From: an uncultured Parabacteroides sp.
GTDB lineage: Bacteria > Bacteroidota > Bacteroidia > Bacteroidales > Tannerellaceae
DNA: 64,000 nucleotides
Assembly: GCA_937894065.1 (NCBI GenBank)
Contig: CALCST010000039.1
Span: forward strand, 19,041 to 83,040
Direction of reading: 5' to 3'
The translations under genes were made by a program, and so were the position numbers. Shown here in pieces: positions 42,159-50,747 of this stretch. The notes under the pieces were generated by a model that saw nothing but the letters and a program-made list of their open reading frames with translations, ran no database searches and was not told the DNA's origin. The first letter of the stretch is position 1; each line of letters starts with the position of its first letter.

Positions 42159-43232
42159 ATGAAGACACTAAGTATTGGAGATCTGAAAGCTCGTATTCCT
42201 ATTATCCAAGGAGGAATGGGCGTCGGAATTTCTCTATCAGGGCTAGCCTCGGCTGTAGCAAATGAAGGTGGGATTGGCGTTATTTCCGCAGCCGGTCTCG
42301 GATTGTTATACAAAAAGTTATCACCCAACAATTACACAGAAGCTGGTAATTTGGGATTGAGGGAAGAAATCCGTAAAGCACGTGAAAAGGCAAAAGGTAT
42401 AATCGGTGTGAACATCATGGTTGCCTTGTCTGATTTTGCCGAATTGGTGAAGACAAGTATTGCCGAAAAGGTTGACATCATTTTCAGCGGTGCCGGTCTG
42501 CCTTTGGATTTGCCATCTTTCCTGAAGAAAGACAGTGTGACTAAGCTTGTTCCTATCGTATCCAGCGCGCGTGCTGCAAGAATCATTTGCGAGAAATGGA
42601 AATCTCAGTATGATTATCTGCCGGACGCAGTTGTCCTTGAAGGTCCGAAAGCCGGAGGGCATCTTGGATATAAGGAAAACCAGATAACCGATGAGCACTA
42701 TTCTTTGGAAGAACTGTTGCCTCAGGTTGTTGAAGAAGTTTCTCATTTCGAAGAGAAATACAACAAGAAGATTCCGGTAATTGCAGCGGGAGGCATTTAC
42801 ACGGGAGAAGATATCAAACGCATGATGGACCTTGGAGCATCAGGCGTTCAGTTAGGAACTCGTTTCGTGACGACTACGGAGTGCGATGCTTCGGAAGCTT
42901 TCAAGGAAACATACATAAAAGCGTCGGAGGAGGACATTGAGATTATCAAGAGTCCTGTCGGTATGCCCGGCCGTGCAATCCATTGTAATTTCCTTGAGAA
43001 AGTGAAGCTTGGTTTGAAGCAACCGAAAGTTTGTCCGTTCAATTGCATAAAGACGTGCAACATTGAGCGAAGCCCGTACTGCATTGTGACTGCGTTGTAT
43101 AATGCTTTCAAAGGTAATTTCGAGAATGGATATGCCTTTGCCGGCAGCAATGCATGGCGCGCCAAGCGTATAATGAGTGTGAAGGAAACTATCAAGGAAT
43201 TGATGGATGATTTCCGTAATAGTAGTAAATGA
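42159..43232 (+). CDS. Nitronate monooxygenase family (FMN-dependent) protein
   Basis: The 357-residue TIM-barrel flavoprotein has IPIIQGGMGVGISLSGLASAVANEGGIGVIS at the N terminus, LEGPKAGGHLGYK with the family's conserved His, and VIAAGGIYTGEDIKRMMDLGASGVQLGTRFVTT as the phosphate-binding end. The C-terminal part has a Cys-rich stretch (CPFNCIKTCNIERSPYC) that classical nitronate monooxygenases lack and that could bind metal or an iron-sulfur cluster. Family members oxidise nitronates or act as enoyl reductases; the substrate is open. A strong terminator follows. Confidence 0.9.
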   Translation: MKTLSIGDLKARIPIIQGGMGVGISLSGLASAVANEGGIGVISAAGLGLLYKKLSPNNYTEAGNLGLREEIRKAREKAKGIIGVNIMVALSDFAELVKTSIAEKVDIIFSGAGLPLDLPSFLKKDSVTKLVPIVSSARAARIICEKWKSQYDYLPDAVVLEGPKAGGHLGYKENQITDEHYSLEELLPQVVEEVSHFEEKYNKKIPVIAAGGIYTGEDIKRMMDLGASGVQLGTRFVTTTECDASEAFKETYIKASEEDIEIIKSPVGMPGRAIHCNFLEKVKLGLKQPKVCPFNCIKTCNIERSPYCIVTALYNAFKGNFENGYAFAGSNAWRAKRIMSVKETIKELMDDFRNSSK

Positions 43233-43252
43233 TGATTTTATAAAATAAATTT

Positions 43253-43296
43253 AGCGCATGTATAGTATTTATGAGACTATACATGCGCTTTTGTTT
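43253..43296 (+). terminator. Intrinsic terminator, 14-bp perfect stem
   Basis: AGCGCATGTATAGT (43253-43266) pairs perfectly with ACTATACATGCGCT (43276-43289), followed by TTTGTTTT. Confidence 0.92.
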
Positions 43297-43341
43297 TGAG
43301 AAATATATTACTTATTTAAATAAACTTAAATTGTTAATATA

Positions 43342-43373
43342 TTTGTCTCTCCTCTTACCTTTCACTATCTTTG
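43342..43373 (+). promoter_or_regulatory. Bacteroidetes-type promoter for parA
   Basis: TTTG at 43342-43345 and TATCTTTG at 43366-43373 are spaced by 20 bp. The leader to the ATG at 43494 is about 115 nt. Confidence 0.75.
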
Positions 43374-43493
43374 TAAGTTATCAACAGATTAGGTGACTTT
43401 TCAACAAAACTAACAATGTTTCGATTGATTCTGATAGAGTTCGGTTTTTAATGTTTAGTTTTGTCGCCAGAATAAATTGCACATAAAAACATT

Positions 43494-44258
43494 ATGGGAA
43501 AGATTATCGCTTTAGCAAATCAGAAAGGTGGCGTAGGAAAAACAACTACAACGATAAATCTGGCTGCTTCGCTGGCAGCTCTCGAGAAGAAAGTTCTTGT
43601 AGTTGATGCAGACCCTCAGGCGAATGCCTCTTCAGGTTTAGGAGTAGATATCCGTGAGGTTGAATTATCTATTTATGAATGCCTGGTAAATGGAGAAGAT
43701 TCAAAGCAGGCTATAGTTCATACGGAAGTTGACGGTTTAGACATAATCCCTTCTCATATCGATCTTGTGGGAGCGGAAATTGAAATGTTGAATATGCCTA
43801 GCAGAGAACAGATATTGAAGCGTATGCTGACTCCATTGAAGAGTGTGTATGATTTTATTCTTATTGACTGTTCTCCGTCTTTGGGCTTGATAACGGTAAA
43901 TGCTTTGACTGCCGCAGATTCGGTTATAATTCCGGTGCAGTGTGAGTATTTCGCCTTGGAAGGTATTAGTAAGTTGTTGAATACAATCAAGATTATCAAG
44001 TCGAAACTTAATCCGTCGTTGGAAATTGAAGGTTTTCTTCTTACTATGTATGATTCACGTTTGCGTTTGGCAAACCAGATTTATGAAGAGGTTAAGAGAC
44101 CGTTCCAGGATTTGGTGTTCACAACAGTTATTCAGCGAAATGTGAAACTTAGTGAGGCTTCAAGCTACGGAAAGCCTGTGTTGCTGTATGATGCAGAATC
44201 CAAAGGTTCGCTCAATTATATGCAGCTTGCTCAGGAAGTAATCGATAAAAATAAATAA
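43494..44258 (+). CDS. parA: Chromosome-partitioning ATPase ParA (Soj)
   Basis: The 254-residue protein is the short, chromosomal Soj type without an N-terminal DNA-binding domain. The deviant Walker A KGGVGKTT is at residues 11-18; DADPQANASSGLG and DFILIDCSPSLGL (Walker B region) follow. It forms ATP-dependent dimers on DNA and drives origin segregation with ParB-parS. parB follows but is separated by 293 bp filled with repeats, which is unusual because par genes commonly abut. Confidence 0.95.
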   Translation: MGKIIALANQKGGVGKTTTTINLAASLAALEKKVLVVDADPQANASSGLGVDIREVELSIYECLVNGEDSKQAIVHTEVDGLDIIPSHIDLVGAEIEMLNMPSREQILKRMLTPLKSVYDFILIDCSPSLGLITVNALTAADSVIIPVQCEYFALEGISKLLNTIKIIKSKLNPSLEIEGFLLTMYDSRLRLANQIYEEVKRPFQDLVFTTVIQRNVKLSEASSYGKPVLLYDAESKGSLNYMQLAQEVIDKNK

Positions 44259-44261
44259 TTC

Positions 44262-44450
44262 AAGTTTCGCTTGATTCAGTTTTCAGTTAACGAGTTGACA
44301 AGTTAACAAGTTGACGAGATTTTTAAACATAGTGTTCACAGAGACACAGAGCAGTATTTATTTTAAACTTATAAATAATATATCTCTTGTTAACTTGTCT
44401 CTGAAGCCTTGTCAACTTCATGAGTAAAGCAACTTGCGGAACTTAGTAAA
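44262..44450. repeat. Large composite repeat between parA and parB
   Basis: CAAGTTTCGCTTG is followed by CAGTTAACGAGTTGACAAG and TTAACAAGTTGACGAG, then CACAGAGACACAGAGCA (44340-44353 region). An inverted full 29-bp motif lies at 44389-44417, and the tract ends in CAACTTGCGGAACTTAG. The outer ends are inverse to each other, so this may be the most complete element of the family (about 185 bp). Confidence 0.6.
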
Positions 44451-44464
44451 TAATATATAAGTGT

Positions 44465-44545
44465 TGGGTTAATATAGTTTGTAAGTTTTGAGTTGGAACG
44501 AATAAAAAACTTATAAACTCAAAAGCTCAAAAACTAAAGAACTAA
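44465..44545. repeat. Octamer repeats in the parB leader
   Basis: GTTTGTAAGTTTTGAGTTGG is followed by AAAAACTTATAAACTC, AAAAGCTCAAAAACTAAAGAACTAA, with AAACTYAA-like octamers ending about 8 bp before the parB ATG. It is the same variant as before the genes at 5293 and 11424. Confidence 0.55.
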
Positions 44546-44551
44546 ATACTT

Positions 44552-45442
44552 ATGGCTTTAATGAAAAAATCGGCGTTGGGCCGTGGATTGGATGCATTGA
44601 TTACGATGGATGACCTTAAGACAGGTGGTTCATCGTCTATTTGTGAAATAGAACTTTCAAAGATTCAGCCCAATCCGGAGCAGCCTCGTTCGGCATTTGA
44701 TGAAGCAGCATTGGACGAATTGGCTGTGTCAATAAAAGCTCTTGGTGTCATTCAGCCTATAACAGTGAGAGAAACAGGAAATGACCAGTATATGATTATT
44801 TCCGGAGAGCGTCGTTACAGAGCTTCTCTTAAAGCGGGGCTGACACAAATTCCTGCCTACGTGAAAACTGCGGCGGATGAGAATGTTGTGGAAATGGCTC
44901 TTATCGAGAATATTCAGCGTGAGGACTTGAATGCCATAGAAATTGCATTGGCTTATCAGAAGCTTATAGAAAACTATGGTCTGACTCAGGAGCAGTTGAG
45001 CGAACGAGTTGGTAAAAAACGTACAACAATTGCCAACTATGTCAGACTGTTGAAACTTCCTGCTGAAATACAAATGGGATTGAAGGACCGTAAAATTGAT
45101 ATGGGACATGCCAGAGCACTTATATCTGTTGAGGATCCTGAAGTCCAGATTGCCCTTTATGAACAGATTCTGTCCGAAGGTTTGTCGGTGAGAAATGTAG
45201 AGGAGCTGGTAAAATATGTAGTAGCAGGAGGAAAGCTGGAAGACAAGAAGGCTGAAAAGCAGAAAGCAGACAAGGCTGCGTTGCCTGAAGGTTATGATAT
45301 GCTGAAAGAACATCTGTCAAGTTTTTTCCAGACTAAAGTTCAGCTTGTTTGTAACAACAAAGGAAAAGGAAAAATTACGATTCCGTTCTCATCTGAAGAA
45401 GAATTGGAGAAATTGATTAGTTTGCTGGATAATATCAAATGA
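44552..45442 (+). CDS. parB: Chromosome-partitioning protein ParB (Spo0J)
   Basis: The 296-residue product starts MALMKKSALGRGLDALI, the conserved ParB start. The CTPase/ParB-N domain holds IQPNPEQPRSAFDE and YMIISGERRYRASLKAGL; the HTH domain has LTQEQLSERVGKKRTTIANYVRLLKLP; the C-terminal dimerisation part has KGKGKITIPFSSEEELEKLISLLDNIK. It binds parS and loads SMC. Its stop overlaps the next ATG by 4 bp (ATGA), so it is translationally coupled to the DUF5683-like gene. I found no TGTTTCACGTGAAACA-like parS site in this window. Confidence 0.95.
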   Translation: MALMKKSALGRGLDALITMDDLKTGGSSSICEIELSKIQPNPEQPRSAFDEAALDELAVSIKALGVIQPITVRETGNDQYMIISGERRYRASLKAGLTQIPAYVKTAADENVVEMALIENIQREDLNAIEIALAYQKLIENYGLTQEQLSERVGKKRTTIANYVRLLKLPAEIQMGLKDRKIDMGHARALISVEDPEVQIALYEQILSEGLSVRNVEELVKYVVAGGKLEDKKAEKQKADKAALPEGYDMLKEHLSSFFQTKVQLVCNNKGKGKITIPFSSEEELEKLISLLDNIK

Positions 45443-46182
45443 AGACTCGTCTCCTGATAATATTGTCTCTTTTGCTTCTGTTTTGTAAACCGGGATATTC
45501 GCAAGAGAACGTTAGTCTGCAAAGGGCAGACTCTGCTGTAGCTGTTGTGGAACCGGTTGATTCAACAGTGGCTGCTGTGCTCCGTTCGGCAGATTCTGTA
45601 TCTGTTCCAAATGTTAAACTTGCTCCGGCTTTTAAACCAGACCCCAAAAAAGCAGTCTTATTGGCACTTGTGCCCGGTTTGGGACAGATTTATAATCAGA
45701 AATACTGGAAGTTGCCTATTGTTTATGGTGGTTTGATGGGCTGTATGTATGCTGTGACTTGGAATAACCGCAATTATAAGGATTATTCTACGGCATATAA
45801 GGACATTATGAGTGACTATTATATGATTCAGGAGAATTCCAAGAAAGATCCTGATGAACAGATAGTAATAACCAAAGACCATTTGAGCAAGAGCTGGCAG
45901 GAACTTCTTTCTCCGGGAGCCGACCCATTGGAGTATGTTGACAACACTCAGTTTCAGAATGCGCTGAAGAACCAGAAAGATTACTACAGACGCTATCGAG
46001 ATTTGAGTATTATAATAACCGTGGGTGTTTATGCATTGTCTATCATAGATGCATATGTTGATGCTCAGCTTTTTGACTTTGACATATCTCCGGATTTGTC
46101 TATGCGTGTTGAGCCTGTAGTGTCGCCACGAACTTCGCGGACTTCCGAACTTTATGGATTGAACTGTAGTTTAAAATTTTAA
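45439..46182 (+). CDS. DUF5683-like membrane protein
   Basis: The 247-residue product begins with a signal-peptide-like segment (MKTRLLIILSLLLLFCKPGYS). The conserved core has PDPKKAVLLALVPGLGQIYNQKYWKLPIVYGGLMGCMYAVTW with one membrane segment, YRRYRDLSIIITVGVYALSIIDAYVDAQLFDFDIS with a second, and a beta-rich C-terminal tail. The arrangement parB-DUF5683-lytic transglycosylase is common in Bacteroidetes. The function is unknown; a cell-envelope role is inferred from the neighbours. Confidence 0.85.
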   Translation: MKTRLLIILSLLLLFCKPGYSQENVSLQRADSAVAVVEPVDSTVAAVLRSADSVSVPNVKLAPAFKPDPKKAVLLALVPGLGQIYNQKYWKLPIVYGGLMGCMYAVTWNNRNYKDYSTAYKDIMSDYYMIQENSKKDPDEQIVITKDHLSKSWQELLSPGADPLEYVDNTQFQNALKNQKDYYRRYRDLSIIITVGVYALSIIDAYVDAQLFDFDISPDLSMRVEPVVSPRTSRTSELYGLNCSLKF

Positions 46183-46185
46183 TAA

Positions 46186-47712
46186 ATGGCAAAGTATATT
46201 TTATCTTTATTTTTGTGTTTATGCACGTCTGTAGTCTTTTCGCAGACTGATATTCCTGAGGAAAACCGGGATTATTCATCGTTGTCTAATGTGGATTCTA
46301 TCCGTGAGAGTATAGGTCTTATTCCCGAAAGCTTGGATGCAGATGTTGACAGTTTGATGAAAACATGGCACGTGCAGTATTTCTCACAGAAATTTGACTA
46401 TTGCCATGATGATGAAGAAAACGTATATTTCCCTGATTCTGTTTATGCAGCCAGATTGAAGAGTTTGCCTTGCATAATTGAAATGCCATATAACAAGGTG
46501 GTTCGCGATTGTATAGATTTATATGCTGAGCGTCGCCGTAATCTTGTAAGTTATATGCTTGGTATGGCTGATTTCTATTTCCCAATTATAGAAAACGTAT
46601 TGGATAAACATGGTTTGCCTATTGAACTTAAATATCTTGCAATAGTTGAGAGTGCTCTGAATCCGGTGGCTCTTTCACGTGTAGGTGCAAGCGGATTGTG
46701 GCAATTTATGTTGCCTACGGGAAAAAGTTACGGACTTGAAATAAACAGTCTTGTGGATGAACGTCGCGACCCTTTGAAATCAACAGAAGCTGCATGCCTT
46801 TATTTCAAGGATATGTATGAAATATATAAAGACTGGAGTTTGGTTCTGGCTTCTTATAATTGCGGACCGGGAAATGTCAACAAGGCAATACGTCGTTCAG
46901 GAGGAAAAACAGATTTTTGGTCTATTTTTCCATATTTGCCTAAAGAAACACGTTCGTATGTGCCTCTGTTTATCGCCGCAAATTATATAATGAATTATTA
47001 TTGCGACCATAATATCTGTCCTTTGCAGTCAACTTTGCCATTAGCTACGGACACTGTGATGGTCAATAAAATGCTTCATCTTCAGCAGGTGGCAGATGTC
47101 TTGAACCTTGATGTTACAGAATTGCGTGCATTGAATCCTCAATATAAGAGAGATATTATACCGGGAAACGTAAAACCTTCTGTACTTAAGTTGCCAGCTG
47201 CCGAAACATATGCTTTTGTAAGTTGCGAAGATACAGTGTATAATCATCGTGCAGAAGATTTGCTTGCCAATTGTATTGCATTGAATTCTTCATTTGCCGG
47301 TGAAGATAAGGAGATGACTACACAAGAACGTATAACACATACGGTTGCAAGTGGTGAGAATTTATATACAATTGCAAATAAATATGGTGTGACAGCCCAG
47401 CAAATCAGAAAATGGAATGGTTTGAGAAGCAATAAGGTTGCTCGGGGGAAACGTCTGAAGTTATATGTAGATAACGGTGGTGTGTCATTTGCTGCAAAGT
47501 CATCATCTTCAACAAATAAAACAACGTCAAAGTCTGGTGCTTCTGTTAAGGTGAATAATGATTTTATATCTTATAAAGTTAAATCAGGAGATTCATTATA
47601 TACTATATCTAAGAAATATCCAGGTTTGACGGCAAAAGATTTGCAGAAAGCAAATAATCTTACAAATGCGACGATTCGCCCGGGACAAGTTCTAAAGATT
47701 CCTGTAGTGTGA
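46186..47712 (+). CDS. mltD: Membrane-bound lytic murein transglycosylase D with two LysM domains
   Basis: The 508-residue product has a signal peptide (MAKYILSLFLCLCTSVVFS). The GH23 SLT domain spans about residues 100-280, with catalytic Glu155 in LAIVESALNP, then VGASGLWQFMLPTGKSYGL and SYNCGPGNVNKAIR. Two LysM repeats follow: VASGENLYTIANKYGV (from about 386) and VKSGDSLYTISKKYPG (from about 463), separated by a Ser/Thr-rich linker. It cleaves peptidoglycan glycan strands with 1,6-anhydro ends. It starts 3 bp after the DUF5683-like gene, so it is in the parB operon. Confidence 0.93.
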   Translation: MAKYILSLFLCLCTSVVFSQTDIPEENRDYSSLSNVDSIRESIGLIPESLDADVDSLMKTWHVQYFSQKFDYCHDDEENVYFPDSVYAARLKSLPCIIEMPYNKVVRDCIDLYAERRRNLVSYMLGMADFYFPIIENVLDKHGLPIELKYLAIVESALNPVALSRVGASGLWQFMLPTGKSYGLEINSLVDERRDPLKSTEAACLYFKDMYEIYKDWSLVLASYNCGPGNVNKAIRRSGGKTDFWSIFPYLPKETRSYVPLFIAANYIMNYYCDHNICPLQSTLPLATDTVMVNKMLHLQQVADVLNLDVTELRALNPQYKRDIIPGNVKPSVLKLPAAETYAFVSCEDTVYNHRAEDLLANCIALNSSFAGEDKEMTTQERITHTVASGENLYTIANKYGVTAQQIRKWNGLRSNKVARGKRLKLYVDNGGVSFAAKSSSSTNKTTSKSGASVKVNNDFISYKVKSGDSLYTISKKYPGLTAKDLQKANNLTNATIRPGQVLKIPVV

Positions 47713-48032
47713 ATTTTATATAAAATAAGCTGATTTAGTAATAATTTATTATACAATATAGATTTTCTATTTAGTTTTTTCAGTTTTTGCCTAAATAAAC
47801 GGATTCGTCGAGAATTTATAGAGATTGGAACGTGAAAAATGGCTTTATTTCGATTATGTATTGATATATTGTTGAATTTGTTGAACTTCGCTGACGTAAG
47901 ACTAATAATTGGCTTCGTCGTGATGACGATATTTTCATACAGTGTTTAGATTTAAAGTTATTATTTGAAAGGTTTTTAAGGCAATTTGATTGTCTGATGA
48001 CTACTGAGAACTTAATTGGTTTGACGTAATTG
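47713..48032. other. Intergenic region upstream of the Rel gene
   Basis: About 320 bp without a supported ORF. The segments ATTCGTCGAGAA, AACTTCGCTGACG and GGCTTCGTCGTGATGACG give small local dyads but no regular array. An unannotated small RNA cannot be excluded because the hairpin terminator at 48033 is 320 bp from the mltD stop codon. Confidence 0.5.
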
Positions 48033-48077
48033 AGTACAATTTGTTTGAAAAATCAAGCAGGTTGTACTCTTTTTTTA
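48033..48077 (+). terminator. Intrinsic terminator
   Basis: GAGTACAA (48033-48040) pairs with TTGTACTC (48063-48070), with an inner TTGA/TCAA, followed by seven T. It ends the mltD transcript or a small RNA before the Rel gene. Confidence 0.8.
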
Positions 48078-48099
48078 TTTATTCTTATAAATAAAATCT

Positions 48100-48107
48100 T
48101 ATATTTG
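48100..48107 (+). promoter_or_regulatory. -7 element for the Rel gene
   Basis: TATATTTG fits TAnnTTTG, about 38 bp before the ATG; the -33 region is T-rich without a clear TTTG. Confidence 0.5.
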
Positions 48108-48144
48108 TAGCTACACTATGTAAAAAAGACAGGAGGCAAAAACC

Positions 48145-50457
48145 ATGAGCGATACAAATGAAGTAATGAACAATATAAATGTTACTGAAGAAACAGCTCC
48201 GGCTCTTTCTGCAGATGAAAAAATGATACAAGACGGATTCAATGAGCTGCTTGATGCTTATATGAAATCCAATCACCGAATGAAAGTTGACAGAATCAAA
48301 AAGGCTTTTGATTTTGCCAATCAGGCTCATGCCGGTGTGAAACGGCGTTCAGGAGAACCTTATATCATGCACCCTATTGCTGTGGCTAAAATTGTATGTT
48401 GTGAGATGGGGCTTGGTTCCACTTCAATTTGTGCTGCATTACTTCATGATGTCGTTGAGGATACGGACTATACAGTCGAGGACATAAAGGATATGTTCGG
48501 TGAGAAAATTGCTCAGATTGTTGATGGTCTGACCAAAATTGCCGGAGGTATATTCGGTGAGCAGGCTTCTGCTCAGGCGGAAAACTTCAGGAAATTGCTC
48601 CTCACGATGAGTGACGATATACGCGTTATTCTCATCAAAATTGCCGACCGTTTGCATAATATGCGTACATTAGGCTCAATGCTTCCTGCAAAACAATTCA
48701 AGATTGCCGGTGAAACATTGTATCTGTATGCTCCTTTGGCTCATCGACTTGGTCTTTTTTCCATTAAAACAGAGTTGGAAGACTTAAGTTTCAAATACGA
48801 ACATCCTAAAGAATATCAGGAGATTTCGAATAAACTTGAGGCAACTGCTGATATTCGAAATAAGTTGTTTGAACATTTTGCGGCTCCAGTGCATGAGAAG
48901 CTCAAGGCTTTGGGTATGAAATATGAAATGCGTGCCCGCGTTAAATCTATCTATTCTATATGGAATAAGATGGAAACTAAGAAGGTCGCATTTGAAGATA
49001 TTTATGACATTTATGCAGTCCGAATAATATTTGAACCTCTTCCTGGCGTTGATGAGAAAAACCAGTGTTGGGATATCTATTCCGCAATTACTGATATTTA
49101 TAGAATCAGACCGGATAGAATACGTGATTGGGTGAGCCGACCGAAAGCAAACGGATATCAGGCTTTACATCTGACTGTTATGGGACCGGACGGACAATGG
49201 GTTGAAATCCAGATTAGAAGCCGCCGAATGGACGACATTGCGGAGAAGGGATTTGCTGCTCATTGGAAATATAAGGAAAATCATGTTGAGGAAGATACAG
49301 AACTGGACAAATGGCTTCAGACTATTACTGAAATATTGGAGAATCCTGACCCGAATGCATTGGATTTCCTTGATACAATTAAGCTGAATCTTTATACTTC
49401 CGAGATATTTGTTTTTACTCCGAAGGGTGATATCAAGACTTTGCCTCAAGGTGCAACGGCTCTCGACTTTGCTTATGCTTTGCATTCAGATATTGGTCAT
49501 AAGAGTATTGGTGCGAAAGTGAATCATAAACTTGTGCCTCTCAGTCATAAACTGTCGAGTGGTGACCAGGTGGAAATACTTACATCACGTTCGCAATCTC
49601 CACAACCTGAATGGTTGAATTTTATTACTACAGCTAAAGCTCGTTCGAAAATAACTGCTGCGCTTAAACGTTCTCGTAAAGAGGCAGCTAAAGCTGGTGA
49701 AGTCAAAGTCGTTTCTGCTCTTCATTCTGCAGGTATTGACGCAAATCCAGCCAATATTGATAATCTGGCTATGTATTTTGGCTTTTCAAAAAGAGAAGAT
49801 TTGTTCTTCTCTGTTGAAAAGGGTGATATAGTATTGCCTGATAATCTTCAGAAGATAATAAAAGGTAAGAGTGACAATTTGCTGTTCAAGTATGTGAAAT
49901 CTGCCTTAAGAATGGCAACAAAATATTCTTCAGACAGCAAACCTTCCGCACCTTCTACTGCTGAAGCTAAAACAGAGCAGAAAGAAAAGCCTAAGTACGA
50001 TAAGAAGAAACCTTATGTTCTAAAAGAGGAAGGTTTCTTGAAAAACTATGTAATTGCTGACTGTTGCAAACCTATTCCTGGCGACGATTCTTTGGGCTTT
50101 ATTAATGATGACGGAAACGTAGTTGTTCATAAGCGCTCTTGTCCAATTGCTATGAGATTGAAGAGTAGTTTCGGTGAACGTATTCTTAACACAGTGTGGA
50201 GCAGCTACACAAATGCTTCATTCGAGGCCACATTGGAAGTCAAGGGTATCGATTCCTTGGGAATGCTTTATTCAATAACTAAAACAATTTCTGAGGAATT
50301 CAACGTAAATATTATCCGACTTCTGATTGAAGCCAAGGATGGCGTGTTCGAAGGAAAAATTAAGCTTAAAGTTCACGACGTTGAAGACATTCAGAAAATG
50401 TGTGTTCGTCTGTCTAAGATAGAGAATATAAAGTCGGTATCAAGAACTGCAGATTGA
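48145..50457 (+). CDS. RelA/SpoT family (p)ppGpp synthetase/hydrolase
   Basis: The 770-residue product has the full long-Rel layout. The HD hydrolase domain has HPIAVAKIV and the intact HDVVED motif (101-106), so hydrolase activity is expected. The synthetase domain has YSIWNKMETKKVAFEDIYDIYAVRII and PKANGYQALHLTV. A TGS domain (EIFVFTPKGDIKTLPQGATALDFAYALHSDIGH), a Cys-containing region (NYVIADCCKPIPGDDSLGF) and a C-terminal ACT domain follow. It probably both makes and degrades (p)ppGpp in the stringent response. A strong ribosome binding site (AGGAGG) is present. A bidirectional hairpin array follows. Confidence 0.95.
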   Translation: MSDTNEVMNNINVTEETAPALSADEKMIQDGFNELLDAYMKSNHRMKVDRIKKAFDFANQAHAGVKRRSGEPYIMHPIAVAKIVCCEMGLGSTSICAALLHDVVEDTDYTVEDIKDMFGEKIAQIVDGLTKIAGGIFGEQASAQAENFRKLLLTMSDDIRVILIKIADRLHNMRTLGSMLPAKQFKIAGETLYLYAPLAHRLGLFSIKTELEDLSFKYEHPKEYQEISNKLEATADIRNKLFEHFAAPVHEKLKALGMKYEMRARVKSIYSIWNKMETKKVAFEDIYDIYAVRIIFEPLPGVDEKNQCWDIYSAITDIYRIRPDRIRDWVSRPKANGYQALHLTVMGPDGQWVEIQIRSRRMDDIAEKGFAAHWKYKENHVEEDTELDKWLQTITEILENPDPNALDFLDTIKLNLYTSEIFVFTPKGDIKTLPQGATALDFAYALHSDIGHKSIGAKVNHKLVPLSHKLSSGDQVEILTSRSQSPQPEWLNFITTAKARSKITAALKRSRKEAAKAGEVKVVSALHSAGIDANPANIDNLAMYFGFSKREDLFFSVEKGDIVLPDNLQKIIKGKSDNLLFKYVKSALRMATKYSSDSKPSAPSTAEAKTEQKEKPKYDKKKPYVLKEEGFLKNYVIADCCKPIPGDDSLGFINDDGNVVVHKRSCPIAMRLKSSFGERILNTVWSSYTNASFEATLEVKGIDSLGMLYSITKTISEEFNVNIIRLLIEAKDGVFEGKIKLKVHDVEDIQKMCVRLSKIENIKSVSRTAD

Positions 50458-50515
50458 TTGTTCAAGTTTACTCAGTTAACGAATTGACAAGAAAACAAGC
50501 TGACAAGAGTATTCG
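50458..50515. repeat. Octamer repeat tract after the Rel gene
   Basis: CAAGTTTACTCAGTTAACGAATTGACAAGAAAACAAGCTGACAAGAG has GTTAACGA, ATTGACAA and GCTGACAA octamers, a decayed member of the family. Confidence 0.45.
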
Positions 50516-50557
50516 GTTTTTTATCCGAATGTGAATGACAGAAATTATATATAGATA

Positions 50558-50645
50558 TTCAATAAAAAAGGTAGGCAGCTTTTCCAAAAAACATCGCAGT
50601 GTTTCAGGAAAAAGCTGCCTACCTTTTTTTCTAAATATCACGAGC
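50558..50645. repeat. Second copy of the 22-bp array with complementary 10-mers
   Basis: The units start at 50558, 50580, 50602 and 50624. Their 10-mers are GGTAGGCAGC, CATCGCAGTG, GCTGCCTACC and TATCACGAGC. Read on the minus strand, the order equals units 1-3 at 35895, so this is an inverted copy. The 50564-50630 part is a symmetric hairpin with A run and T run, suited to terminate both the Rel gene and the convergent apbE gene. Confidence 0.75.
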
Positions 50646-50747
50646 TGATATTTAGAATGTTTATTTTGATGCTTCCGTCACATCATTTTTCTGATTATAA
50701 ATGATTTGGGAAAATGGTGAAACTTGCTTTTGGAAAGTCTCTGTATA

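Noticed and set aside
43342..44552. Replication origin or parS site near parAB
   Set aside because: No cluster of DnaA boxes and no TGTTTCACGTGAAACA-like 16-mer could be found; a single TTATCAACA at 43377 is not enough.
47713..48032. Possible 6S-like or other small RNA upstream of the Rel gene
   Set aside because: Only weak local dyads and no promoter match could be identified; the terminator at 48033 is equally explained by mltD read-through.
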